Assembly: GCA_024704765.1 (NCBI GenBank)
Contig: JAKMXF010000333.1
Location: 62,001 to 126,000 of the forward strand
From: Oopsacas minuta
Lineage: Eukaryota > Porifera > Hexactinellida > Lyssacinosida > Leucopsacidae
Reading direction: 5' to 3'
DNA length: 64,000 nucleotides
Shown: piece by piece, positions 1 to 10,859 of the stretch
Layout of the letters: each line of letters begins with the position of its first letter
Numbering within the stretch: the first letter of the stretch is position 1
Notes under the pieces: generated by a model
The model's database searches: none
What the model saw: the letters and a program-made list of their open reading frames with translations, nothing else
Told to the model about the DNA's origin: nothing
Position numbers and translations under genes: made by a program

Positions 1-159
1 GGATATGATATACAAATTCCTACATTAAGCTGATTAGAGTTGTGCACACATATTGGAGGTCTTTTGCAAACGTAATGTTAGCACGTTGTGAAGTTACTAG
101 TTTGCATGCCTGGAGCAAGCAATTCTCAGTCTTCAATAACCGTTTTAAATGAGAGTACT

Positions 160-920
160 TCTGTTTACCAATTTCAAGCTGGTAAAGAAGGAAGGTTGCC
201 TTATTCTGGTAAAGCTAATAAAGAATTATATGAACTTAATGGTCTAGCTATATATTGAACTTAATGAGCTGATATACCTAGCTGATTGGGGTAACTGTCG
301 TATGCAAGTTGTTACTTTTGAAGGAAACTGCGTCACTTATTTTGGAGAAGACATATTTAGAATCCATTTGGCGGAGCATAGTAGTAACATAAGATCACGT
401 CTTAGTTACGGACTAAAGGTAGCGAGTACTGATACCAGAGGATCAGGAGAGGAGGAGCTAGATTAATCTACAGGACTCTGTACAGACTATAACGGAGATC
501 TGTATATAGCTGATAGTAGCAATCACCGAGTTTGTATTTATTCAAATGAACTTAAATTCCTAAATTATTTGGGTACTCAACAGCTGATTACCCCTATAGA
601 TGTTAAAGTAACTCCAAACAGCATTTTAGTGTTAGACAGGAGTCCAAATTGTGTCCACTTCTTCTCTAGAAGTGGACACACCTAATAACTCGTGTGCTAC
701 TCAAGGGTGGTCGGATATGGTTTATAACCCATTCTTCTTCTGTTTGGACCCATCAGTGAATATTCTCATTACCGATTATTCCTGTGACGAAATCAAGATA
801 CTCTCTCCTTCAGAGGGACTACTAAATGATATAGCGGAGAGAGGGTGTGTAAGATGGGAACTTAATCCTCCACCTGGTATTTTTCTCTCAATTTGGAATT
901 ATATTTATTTCATCAAGTGA
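160..920 (+). pseudogene. Decayed NHL-repeat (TRIM/NHL-like) gene
   Basis: Three stretches read as NHL beta-propeller blades: around 270-350 (motif LADWGNCRMQVV), around 473-560 (LCTDYNGDLYIADSSNHRV) and around 740-830 (LDPSVNILITDYSCDEIKI). They are not in one frame. A TAG stop lies before the first blade, a TAA lies near 463 just ahead of the second, and another TAA at 683-685 is followed by a frame change, after which the third blade continues to a stop at 918-920. NHL proteins of this kind usually have a coiled coil followed by a propeller that binds protein or RNA. Here the coiled coil is not recognisable, and the 5' end may lie outside the window. It is related in type to the gene at 36720 and the broken copy at 41069. 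Confidence 0.65.
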
Positions 921-1846
921 TATGATTATTATTAATAATATTTAGTTATTTGTGTTATCATCAACAAATATTTAGATAAAATGACATAAATCCACATTCC
1001 AAATTTCTGTTTAGTTGCCAGGTTTATATTCATATATTAGTTTTTCACACCGTGGGCAATAATGTCTGACACTAATTTTCCTGTTTCGACAATGACACCA
1101 GAAAATGCAAGGTAAACAAATCCAAATACCAAGTAAACAAAATAATCAACAAACACAAATAAACACTATACTGGACATCACACAGCCTCTTCTATAATTT
1201 ATAAATGTGAAAACGTGTTTGCCACAAATTGGACACAAAACGAATTGGCTTTTATCCTCCAGTTCTGTCAAATCTTTTGGCAGGGGTCCAATAATTTGGG
1301 CGGGAGGGGTGTAGTACTATTCCTGTGGTTCAATATGAATTCTTTTAAATTCGTGTCGCCATGATGGTGACACACCTCGAACTACTTTTTATTTCGAGCT
1401 CACTCTGTGGTAACTTAACTTCCTTATAAGGAAATTTCCTTGATAATAGCTATGACACAATGTGGCAAAGAGTGGCTGTTCAAATGATGAACACGTTACA
1501 AAGGTGAAATATGAAAACCGCTTTATGGTGGTGAATAACACCATGAGTCAAGAGCATAGTCCAATAAATAACAATTGATAATATGGATCTAAACAGCTGA
1601 TAAATTTCAACATCCAATCTCACATATATTTATTGTATAGATATGTTTTCCTATTTTTTATTTGTTTGTTTGTTTGTTTCCTGTAAATTATATTAAATAA
1701 GATTTACTTTCCTTCAAAATAGTATAATTTGTTTTGTTGTTTGTTTTCGATTGTTTGTTTGTTTGTTGTATATCTATCAATATAATTTATCTAGGACAAT
1801 TTGTTATTGTCTTAGCCCTCTGTCATTATGTAACTGGGACTATAAA
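921..1846. other. Intergenic DNA with no recognised gene
   Basis: AT-rich sequence with no convincing coding frame. It holds a TTTG tetranucleotide tract around 1660-1680 and again near 1750-1770. No RNA gene was recognised. Confidence 0.5.
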
Positions 1847-1928
1847 CAGTAGACTCCGCTTAATAGTACCACCGGTTAATCGGTCCAAATGCCTCTGGTA
1901 CCGATGTGGCCCTATAAAGCGGAGTATA

Positions 1929-3241
1929 CTAGGTTGTCCAAAAAGTTCGCGGAATTTTATCCCTAGTTTGTGTTATATACACTCTATCAATTAGCCTATT
2001 GTTTCGATTAATTCTAATATCCCTTATCTCAATTATCCTAACTTTTGTAATCAAAAAGTTTGGTTTAGGTATTCTTTTAGCATCATTTACGATTGTCGTA
2101 TTTTTTTCTAAAATGGAAAACTCAGAAGATGGGAAACGATATATCATTTGGTTTCTCTGGAAACAAAATAAAAGTGGAAGCGAGATTCTCTACGAGATGG
2201 AAAAGGTTTATGGTAGTAAATGCCCTGGTAAATCGATGGTTTACAAATGGATTGACAGATTTAATGATGGGCATTCAACTGTTGATGATAACCCAAGACC
2301 TGGCCGTCCGAAAACATGTTCCAACCAAGAAAATATCAAAATTATATCAAACATTCTTGATAAAGATAGGCGTGTGACTCTGCGGCAGTTAGAGGAAGAA
2401 TTGGGGATGTCAAAATCAATACTTGATAAGATTCTAACTGAACAATTGGGAATGTCGAGAGTTCTTTCTCGTTGGGTTCCCAAATTGTTATCTGAATCTC
2501 AAAGGATTGAAAGGGTTCGTGTTTGTCGCCAGCTCTTACGGATTTCTAAGAAGGAGCCAAGGTTCTTTGATCGTTTAGTCACAGGGGACGAGACTTGGTT
2601 ACATTTTTATTAGCCTAAAACAAGTTTACAGACGAGTCAATGGAAGCGTAGGCATGAAGCAACTCCTATTAGACCCAGAACCGTCGCATCAGCAGGTAAA
2701 CGGATGGCAACAGTTTTTTGGGACACAAAGGGAATAATCATGATTGATTGGTTACCTAACAAAGTAACAATAAATACTGAATACTATGTTCAAGTTCTGA
2801 AGAAATTGTGCGAAGCTATCAAGTCTAAGAGGCGTGGCAAGTTGAGTTCTCATGTTTTGCTTCAGCATGATAATGCTCCAGCCCATACCAGCAGGCGAAC
2901 TTTGGATGAAATTCAACATTTAGGGTTCGAATTACTCCCACATCCCCCATACAGCCCAGATCTAGCGCCCAGCGACTACTGGCTTTTTTCAGAAATGAAA
3001 AGACCACTTAGAGGTAAACGTTTCAGCGATTTTGGGCACCTTAGGTCCGCTGTAAATTCATGGATTCAAGGTACCCCTGAAAAATTCTTCACCACAGGAA
3101 TAAATAAACTCCCATCAAAATGGAAGAAAGGTATCGGGGTTAAGGGTGAATTTATTGAAAACTATGAACAATAATTAGTTGAGTATGATCATTGATAAAT
3201 AAAATATATTTGCAATTCCGCGAACTTTTTGGACAACTTGG
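1929..3241 (+). mobile_element. Mariner element 1 (about 1.3 kb, TA-flanked)
   Basis: Terminal inverted repeats of about 28 bp share the core GTTGTCCAAAAAGTTCGCGG. The left copy starts at 1929 and the right copy ends at 3241. A TA duplication flanks both sides (1927-1928 and 3242-3243). Total length is 1313 bp, normal for an autonomous mariner. The element encodes one transposase frame that is interrupted once. The terminal repeats and target site are nearly undecayed, so insertion was probably recent. Confidence 0.93.
2113..3174 (+). pseudogene. Mariner DD34D transposase, one in-frame stop
   Basis: The frame from ATG 2113 to the TAA at 3172-3174 is continuous except for TAG at 2611-2613. 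At about 353 codons it has the usual mariner length. An N-terminal paired-like helix-turn-helix region (about residues 1-110) precedes the DDE domain. Catalytic positions are visible: GDETWLHFY (first Asp), QHDNAPAHTS (second) and PPYSPDLAPSDYWLF (third), with 34 residues between the second and third Asp. The stop directly follows HFY, where family members usually have Glu-Pro, so a single GAG-to-TAG change would explain it. Cut-and-paste transposition at TA sites is known for the family. As read, this copy cannot make a full-length enzyme without readthrough. Confidence 0.9.
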
Positions 3242-3246
3242 TACTG

Positions 3247-3635
3247 TATTTCAATTGGTCCAGATTTTATAAAATATTTTGTTCACACTTGTGGGTACTA
3301 AGGACACATTTATTGAAACAGGAACTTACTTTCGAGACTTGTGAAATTGTTAATATGGTTAAACTCCATCTCTATTTCCCCTATTTTCCCACTGTGTAGA
3401 GAGTAAGTTGCACACAGATAACAGAGAAAGATCCAATTAGCTCAATTCTAAGTAATACTCTACAGTAGATGCTCTCTCAAAATATTTTCTGGGAAGAACC
3501 TAATAAGTAGGATTTCAATTTCCTAAAGACTTGATCAATCTCCTAATATCCGTAATTGAGGCTTTGTTTCCCACGGGCAATATACTAATACAATTGTGAT
3601 GATCTATTTAGGTGCTCAATGCTAGTGATTTAATA
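3247..3635. other. Spacer between two mariner elements
   Basis: AT-rich sequence of about 390 bp between the two TA-flanked elements. No coding or RNA gene was recognised. Confidence 0.5.
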
Positions 3636-4940
3636 CGAGGGTCAGTCCAAAAGTTTTGTCGTACAAAGGTTCTATTTTGTCTCCAATCAAATAAATACAA
3701 CACTATATACTTAGATATGTATAATGACTCTACTATTAATTTGAGCTATATTCAACACTTATTTCCTGAGTAACGCTATTTTATCCATAAGCCTATATAC
3801 AGATTTTATTATTACTGAATGGAACTGGAAAGAAGGGATTTTAGAGCCATGATGTTTTATGACTTTATGCGCAAGATATCAGTGGAGCAGAGTCATGATA
3901 ACTTGGTGGAAGCTTTCCAAGATCAAGCTCCATCTAAGCGTACAGTGGAGCGTTGGTATCTAGATTTCAGGAGGGAGAGAACGTCATTACAAGATGAGGC
4001 TAGGTCTGAGCGACCTTCAACCGCCGTCACCCCAGAGACTATTGCTGCTGCGAGACATTAATCAGGGAGGATAGCCGCATTAACTATGAGCAGTTTGCTG
4101 AGACCCTAAAGATCGGGAAAGCCGCCATCAATACTATTCTACATGATTATCTTGGTGTCAGAAGGCTTGCGGCCCGATGGATCCCTCATAATCTCTCTGA
4201 AATGCAATTAGAGGCAAGGGTAGAATGGTGCAAGTTTATGCTCAAGAAATTTAAAGGAGGAGAGTCTAAACGAGTGTACGACATACTAACATGTGATGAG
4301 ACATGGATCTATCAGTACGATCCGGAAACAAAGCGGCAATCTTCAATCTGGGTGTTTCCTGGCGAAGATCCCCCTGTTAAAGTTCGCCGGGCTCGCAGCG
4401 TTGGGAAGAAGATGGTGGCTGCTTTTTCTGTAAGACTGGCCCAGTAGCAATAATTCCTATCGAGGATCGTCGTACCGTCAATGCTGATTGGTACATTAAC
4501 AATTGCCTGCCCAAGGCTTTCGAAGCTTGGAGTTCTCGTCGCCCTAAGACTGGTATCAGAGGACTTCTCCTTCACCACGATAATGCATCTTCACACACAG
4601 CAGCCAAAACATTGGACTTCCTGGCTGAAAATTCGGTCCAGTTGGTATCGCATCCACCTTACAGTCCAGATTTAGCTCCATGCGACTTTTTCTTGTTCCC
4701 AACAATCAAGGAAAAGACCCGTGGAATAAGGTTTGAGAGTCCTGAAGAGGCTCGTCTGGCATTTGAAGAGGCCCTTTGGAGCCTGCCAGAGGAAAAATGG
4801 CATAGTTGTTTCGACAGTTGGTTTCATCGTATGCAACTTTGCATAGATTGTTGTGGTCGTTACTTTGAGAAACTGTGAAAGTTTGATTAAATTTGTTATT
4901 ATATTTTTTGTGTACGACAAAACTTTTGGACTGACCCTCG
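3636..4940 (+). mobile_element. Mariner element 2 (about 1.3 kb, TA-flanked)
   Basis: The terminal repeats begin CGAGGGTCAGTCCAAAAGTT at 3636 and end with the inverse at 4940. They match over about 30 bp. TA dinucleotides flank the element (3634-3635 and 4941-4942). Length is 1305 bp. The ends and transposase differ from element 1, so this is a separate mariner lineage and not a tandem copy. Confidence 0.92.
3819..4878 (+). pseudogene. Mariner DD34D transposase with two frameshifts
   Basis: Three consecutive frames together cover a mariner transposase. The N-terminal helix-turn-helix part runs from 3819 to about 4058. The middle part with CDETWIYQYDPETK runs from about 4058 to 4435. The C-terminal part with HHDNASSHTA and PPYSPDLAPCDFFLF runs to 4878. 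The second and third catalytic Asp are 34 residues apart. The first shift lies near 4056-4060 and the second in or near the T run around 4423-4428. The terminal repeats are well kept, but the gene cannot make transposase as read. It might still be mobilised in trans. Confidence 0.88.
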
Positions 4941-4955
4941 TAGTGTTCCACGAAT

Positions 4956-5452
4956 TCATATTATCCAACAATTACATGTGGATGAGCGTCTAAAATAGTT
5001 GTTATAATTTTTTTCACCACAGCGTCCATATCCTATGAACAGCACGAAGTTGTTTATCTTATTCACTGAACTACCGACAATAGGATTATCATATGTATTG
5101 TTACTACCATTCTCTTTTTCTTCAAAAGGGTTAAGTTTCATAACCTGTTCCTGTTTTACATTTGAGTTCATACATTTATCAATGGAATATCGTTTTGTTT
5201 GTATTTCTCCTTCACATACTTTAAGGGCTAATTCCTCCCAATTGCTATCACTCACATTTTCTTGTTCATTTTCTCCCAGGAATGTTCCATTGACAATTCC
5301 CCAATTATTTCACGAGTCCTACGTACCTCAGAAATATAGATTATCCCAACACAAATAACAAGGAAGGACAGGAGCAAGTTCAGTATGATATCCTTGATGG
5401 GAGATAATTTGAGCTTCAAGTCTGTTATATTTCGTATTAGAACTAAAAGCAT
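4956..5452 (-). pseudogene. Possible 3' part of a membrane protein gene
   Basis: On the minus strand, one frame (5452 down to 5252) has a hydrophobic stretch of about 20 residues (ILNLLLSFLVICVGIIYI) followed by a basic stop-transfer region. A second, overlapping frame (5255 down to 4956) reads a polar tail with NPFEE and DNPIVGSS, loosely like the cytoplasmic NP-x tails of the LRR-EGF receptors at 16-22 kb. The sequence at the junction, ATGTGAGTGA, contains a good splice donor, so this could be an exon end instead of a frameshift. No start or upstream exons were identified. Recognition is weak. Confidence 0.25.
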
Positions 5453-7309
5453 CAGTGAGAATGTACAATGTTGTCAAGTAATTAGACTATAGTATATGAA
5501 TTTGTATCTTATTAACTAAATTTGCATATTTTGCAAGTCGTAATTCCTACTTGGGGAGGCTGTACGAATGTGCCTAGATAAGCTCAACATGATTTATTCA
5601 ATGAGATTATGAAGAAAACTAACTATATTGAGGATACGAGATCCGAAATGACAGACGGAAGCCAATTTAAGTACAATACACTATAAATCCCGGGTCTGTA
5701 TCTAGGACAGTATAAAGACTACGTACAAGTCATTGGATATGTTCAGGAGTTAGACATGTCCCAGAAGAGGTTGTAATGCCAAAATCAAGGTTTGGTAGAT
5801 ACTGATATTGATTACAATCTCAGATATCGATACGTTATATCGGAATTTGCCAGATAAGATAAATATGGCTTCAATATTTCGAATACAGAAACTATCGAAA
5901 CTATCGAAATATAGGTGGAGTACCGAAATACCGGAACGAAACAGAGTATATCGTGAATTATTGGGAGATATGAGAATACATATGGAAATTCATTTAGATA
6001 TTTGTTCGATATATTTTTGTTTTGGATATTCCCGATATCGATATTTGCAAATTTTTTCATATCTGATTTATCCAAACCATGCCAAAATATGTAAATAGCC
6101 TAAAACTATCCGAATTTCAGCTCCACATGAGATCCACCCGAGCATGCATGCAGGCGGATCAACAGGAAAATTGGTTCATTCAGAGAAAAGAAAATGACTA
6201 AAGTCAAATATGATAGAAAAGAAAAAGTAATCTACATTAAACTATTAGCTAGTTTATACACTGTAGCGGAATTACATTGAGTAAATATTGAAATAATGAC
6301 AATAATGGTAATATTCGTGTAGTCAAATAAGATGCGGGTGGCTGAAACACGTTTCCAACTAACAGTGGCCTTACAAACGCCAATCCATTATTAAAAATAG
6401 AGAAATAAGTATATCAGGAATTCACGGTTTTACCTTTTACGTCGTTCATTACGATAGAATAGGTTTCTATGCAAGATTCAATAATTTAGTACTATTACAC
6501 AATTATTGGTTCAAATTTCAAAACTTTATTTCTAGGAGGCTAAGCACTGGTTAAAATCGACGATGGTTTTCATGGTTCAAAGAAATTTTTTAGGATGATG
6601 GGGAGGTCCCAGAATTTCATTGGGTCTCCTCTCGAATTATTTCACAATGTATGAAACCCTTTCGATAACATAGCAACTATATATCTTTAGTCTATCTCAG
6701 CAGAAGCGAGAAAAGAAGCAGTCACAAACAAAAAACACTCGAGGGAACTGAACAATTACGAAGCTTTGCTAAGATCACGTAGGTTCTTTCGAGAAAATAC
6801 GAAGACATCAGCTACTTCGGGAATGGATTAATTACTCTGTATAATGAAGATCTGATCTCTAATCCGAAATTATCCATAAAAAGAATGTGCAATCGTATAT
6901 AAAGATATACTGTGATAATTATTATCTGGAAAAATATTCTCTAGCGCAACAAAGAGCAGATACAGCATAGAGTGTAGTCAGAATGAATTTGGACCTCAAA
7001 TATCTTTTTGTATATTTCTCTTTAATCAGTTAATTAATGGTGGTATCGTTACGGTATAAATAGTGTTTGGTATTCAATTTGGTTATAAAAATTCTCGGGC
7101 ATTACCCTATCCTCCTGTGTGACACCCTTATATATGCAACTAATGCAAGCTTCTTAGAGTTGGTCCGGTTAGAACCTGACAAACCGAACCATCTCCTATG
7201 ACCATGATATATCACCGACTCACCGAGAAAGCCTAGATTCATATTCATGTTAAAATACTATTTTCATAACGCTCCTTTGATATATTATGATAGTAGCTTA
7301 GTATAGCTA
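5453..7309. other. Intergenic DNA, no gene recognised
   Basis: AT-rich sequence. The stretch 5800-6070 is rich in GATATCG-type self-complementary words (the ends near 5822 and 6036 mirror each other) and may be an old fold-back MITE. No coding frame was convincing. The final part just before 7310 is presumably the syntrophin promoter and 5' leader; no sharp promoter motif was seen. Confidence 0.4.
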
Positions 7310-8707
7310 ATGGATATACCTACTGTTCCAAGTGAATTTGTTTCCCGAAAACTACTCGACCCTCTTACATTGTTGGACATAGAATTACCCGAGATACTCC
7401 ATGCTCTGCTACCAACTGAAGGTATCAAGGAGAGGGTCAAGATAATGTTGGGAGTGGATTCCATTTTCTTATATCGCAAGAATCACGAGGAGGCGATCCA
7501 TGAAACCAAATCCTATGAATTTGATATCATTGATCTACAGATACAAATAGAACCGCATGAAGGGTTAGGCGTCACTATAATTGGAGAGCAACCTGTTAGA
7601 GTCAGCAGAATATTTCCTGACTCCCCAGCTGATTTATTTGGCGTAAAGGGAGATGATATAATTGACTCTATAAATAATGTTAATATTTCCCAGCTAGATC
7701 ATGATACTGTTGTTAAGTTTCTGAAGAGCCTTTCTGGAACAGTAACACTAACAATTCTACGTACCAAACTACTCAACTCAATTCAATCAATATGGGAACA
7801 TTACTTGTCTATCCCTCTCTTGCATGCGTCCGTAAGCTTGTATAAATCAGGCACTGTGGTCAGGCTTAATAATGGATTTTCTATTTGTAGCGCTGACGGC
7901 GAGAAATGTGTCATAATCTATTGCGATGATAAGGAAAGCACAGAACTACTTTTGTGGGTAACTGCCCTGAAGAAATCCTTACTAGAATCAAATTTAGCTT
8001 ATACTGATGGGTTAAATCGGCTAATACCGAGAGATGAGTCAGTTTTGGTTACTGGCTTTCTCTTTGAGCAACTACATCCCTCTCCAAACCTCTCTTATTG
8101 GGAGAGAAAATTTGTTGTTTGTACTCAGAGGGAGATCCTGATATATTCCTCTCCTCCGCCAGATGGCCATTCTTGGGAACAATTCGATACTAAACTAGAT
8201 CTAATGACAACAACATTTCATATTCTCAAAGAGAGAAATGATTTGAGAACAAATTCATTTATTCTGCGGTCTGGATTTGGCACACATCATATTCTGTCAG
8301 CTGAAACCTGGGATGATTTAATGATTTGGGTTAATGCACTATGTAGCTCTACACCCAAACTAGTTGTTATGCATCCTTTAAAAAGGTATACAGGCATTTG
8401 GAAGAAAAGAAGGATCGTGTTTGAGATTAATTTTTCACTTTCCAGCATTCAGCTCTTAGACTATATAGACAACATGGTGATATACAGTTGGCCGTTTTCT
8501 ACAATTGAGTATACCAAAGAATCTCTAAACAGTTCTCTTGTTATCCGCTTTATCGAGTCATCTATCCCTGAACACCAGCCATCATCTATTCAGGTCCAAT
8601 TAGAGAACATTCCTTCAGTTATCCACACATTACGGTCGTTCCTCTTAACAAAGTTGTCAGCGAATGAACCTAAATACGTTCAGACATTTACTCTCAATGC
8701 CTTTTGA
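7310..8707 (+). CDS. Syntrophin family protein (gamma-like)
   Basis: Intact single-exon frame of 465 residues. A PDZ domain spans about residues 75-155; its carboxylate-binding loop reads GLGVTI, followed by VSRIFPDSPADLFGVKGDDI. A PH-like region split around the PDZ follows (about 165-225), then a second PH domain at about 245-345 (TGFLFEQ, YWERKFVVCTQREILIY, WDDLMIWVNAL). The C-terminal unit (about 350-465) resembles the SU region of syntrophins. Syntrophins are cytoplasmic adaptors that tie dystrophin-type complexes to channels and signalling proteins at the membrane. The domain order matches the gamma subgroup in length and arrangement; the subgroup is inferred. The ATG at 7310 gives a sensible N terminus. 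No intron is needed, although vertebrate syntrophin genes have many. Confidence 0.85.
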   Translation: MDIPTVPSEFVSRKLLDPLTLLDIELPEILHALLPTEGIKERVKIMLGVDSIFLYRKNHEEAIHETKSYEFDIIDLQIQIEPHEGLGVTIIGEQPVRVSRIFPDSPADLFGVKGDDIIDSINNVNISQLDHDTVVKFLKSLSGTVTLTILRTKLLNSIQSIWEHYLSIPLLHASVSLYKSGTVVRLNNGFSICSADGEKCVIIYCDDKESTELLLWVTALKKSLLESNLAYTDGLNRLIPRDESVLVTGFLFEQLHPSPNLSYWERKFVVCTQREILIYSSPPPDGHSWEQFDTKLDLMTTTFHILKERNDLRTNSFILRSGFGTHHILSAETWDDLMIWVNALCSSTPKLVVMHPLKRYTGIWKKRRIVFEINFSLSSIQLLDYIDNMVIYSWPFSTIEYTKESLNSSLVIRFIESSIPEHQPSSIQVQLENIPSVIHTLRSFLLTKLSANEPKYVQTFTLNAF

Positions 8708-9920
8708 TTCGTTGTATTTCTACGCTATTATATATTATATGTATACCATCATTTCATTTATTCTAGCTAAATACATTTAGAATTATAAACATTATTTGCC
8801 TTGTACTACTTAGGGTAAACGGATATTTCGTCGCTAGGTGATTATTGTGTATTTCGTTCAGTATTTGAACTGTAGTGAAGAAATTTGCCTTGGATTAGTG
8901 GCAGGCTTGATTAGGGACTTCGCCAAGATTTTTCACCTAGGGAGCTGCAATGAAATTACCAGGGGGGCACGAATTTACCATGGTGCAGGACGAGGGGCTA
9001 AGTGTTTTCACAGGTTTAGCAGAAGGCATGCCCACTGACAGATCGATAAATTTCTTGTTGGCATAATCATCCAGCTGAAACTTGGGTCTGGGGCGCTGTA
9101 AGTTACCATTGAAGTCGAGGCTTAGCCCCTGGACAACAAGCTATGACATGAATTTCCTTTCTACTGTCACGTAGGTTTGAATCTGCTAAATACATATTTG
9201 GTTTGGAATATTTTCGGATTGACTTTGTGCTTTGCTTATATGAATTTGATTGATACATTTGATCTGGGTAATACTAGAAAAATAGTACTTAGGTCCATAG
9301 ATCAATACGTACAATATATGTCCCTAATATTAGGTGAAATTACATATTATTGTGGGTAAGATGCGAGCGAAGGGATCCGAAATTTCCAATTTGCAATTTG
9401 AGTCATAGGGGCATGCCCCCCCATCACGAGTTTACAAGGGGCATGTTCTTGGTCACGAGATGTTACTAAGGGGCATTGCCCCCACGTGGCGACGCCCCTG
9501 GGTTTGATCCTAGATGTTGTCAGGATCTCTGACTACCTCAGGTTGTTGGATTGGGTCTTTGGAATCGATATCTACTTGCTAAATTTGATTTTGATTGGAT
9601 TTGTTATGAATATCGCTTAAAATTGATATTTTCTCTAATATCATAATTGATCTTCTCTGGATCAAATATATCCAACCAAGACCGGGAATACTATAATTCG
9701 CAACACCGACACGCTCTAAGGGACCTAATGGCGAGTTAATTATATGGCCTAATCTGGTCCGGCGGTTTCTGAAAAGTGTCCCAATTTGAAAATATTGGTG
9801 GTAAATTTAATAAATTCTATTAATTATATTCTGCTACGATATGTTCCTGCGACGAAGTTTTCGCCAATCACAACTTAGTACGTATCTTTACAATGTGGGC
9901 GGAATTGTAACAAACTAGGT
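8708..9920. other. Intergenic DNA with GC-rich repeat remnants
   Basis: No gene was recognised. The part at 9405-9510 carries repeated GGGGCAT/GCCCC words with CACGAG between them and ends in GGCGACGCCCCTGG. Related words occur at 32370-32480, 53245-53310 and 55140-55235. These look like copies of a short dispersed element, possibly a hAT-type MITE. Confidence 0.4.
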
Positions 9921-10463
9921 TCTCGCTCATATCTTTACTCGAAAGGAGTGTTGACCTTTTAGAAAAGTTTATACCATGCAGAAACTGAAAAAATATCTTT
10001 ACAGTATTGTGAATTAATTGTACGGAGGGTAATTGCATGATGACATGGCACAATTTGTGGCGCAGGTAGGGATAATGAACCCATTTGTTATGGATTTGCT
10101 AAGTTACTGATTCCTTTCAAACACATTTTTTTTGCAAGAAGACACAGTGATCCACAGTTTTATTTATTATACCTTTGAAAATGGTACAATATCTTCTAAG
10201 ATGCTGATCTATTCCCAATGTCTAAAAAGAAAAACTGTGGCTCACTGTCTTCTTGCAGAAAAAATGTGTTTGAAAGGAATCAGTAACTTAGCAATCCATA
10301 ACAAATGGGTTCATTATCCCTACCTGCGCCACAAATTGTGCCATGCCATCATGCAATTACCCTCCGTATGATTCACAAGAATGTAAAGATATTTTTCAGT
10401 TTCTGCATGGCATAAGCTTTCCAAAAAGATATAAGACTCCCTTCTCCAAAATATTTGAGCGAA
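9921..10463. repeat. Fold-back element, arms about 235 bp
   Basis: The left arm (about 9921-10160) and right arm (about 10231-10463) are inverted copies, with a spacer of about 70 bp. The inner 150 bp of the arms is nearly identical: for example TGGCACAATTTGTGGCGCAG on the plus strand at 10044 and its complement near 10325. Similarity falls off towards the outer ends. No coding capacity was recognised. The transcript could form a long hairpin. Transposon family unknown. Confidence 0.8.
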
Positions 10464-10859
10464 ATTTCACAGCTACTTACAGTCCTACACTATTATGCTA
10501 GTAGATTTCTGAACCTTTTTTATAAAATATTTAGCCAGAAATTGGTTGTAGATGCAATGGAAGGGTAGTTCAGTCATGCTAATTCTGGTGCTAAGGGCAA
10601 AGGTATTCATAACCAGAGGCGTAGTTAGGCCTTCGAAGGGTGCGGCAAGTGTCGCACCCTAGCTACACCTCTGTTCATAGCCTATACCGTATGTTTTATT
10701 ATTAGTTTTGTGCTCTGATATTTTCTGAATTTTCTAAATACAAGTTGAGCAACTACCTGTATATATAGCATATTCCCTCATTTATTCAATTTTCTAACTT
10801 TGTATCCTTTTTCTGTTTATCTGTTAAATATTTTTTAGCCACTCAAATTCCGTTGTGAT
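10464..10859. other. 5' flank of the Tat-SF1 homologue
   Basis: AT-rich. Around 10615-10680 is a short GC-richer inverted pair (GTAGTTAGGCCTTCG with a partial mirror at 10650-10670), probably a small MITE. The sequence just upstream of 10860 ends in a T-rich stretch and TTTTTTAG, which could be a splice acceptor for an untranslated first exon. This is not established. Confidence 0.35.

Larger units (their letters stand above)
1847..3246. mobile_element. Pogo/Tigger-like MITE split by mariner insertion
   Basis: The left end reads CAGTAGACTCCGCTTAATAG from 1847. The right end, read across the mariner insertion (1914-1928 joined to 3244-3246), is CTATAAAGCGGAGTA plus CTG, its inverted complement with one or two mismatches. 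The MITE is about 85 bp without the insert. Mariner element 1 sits in the TA dinucleotide of the right terminal repeat. CAGTA plus CNCGCTTAA-type ends are typical of pogo/Tigger relatives; the family assignment is inferred from the ends only. Confidence 0.6.

Noticed and set aside
10132-10371. A 79-residue frame in the 9.9-10.5-kb inverted repeat
   Set aside because: It spans the hairpin spacer and arm; the opposite arm gives a similar frame, as expected of an inverted repeat.
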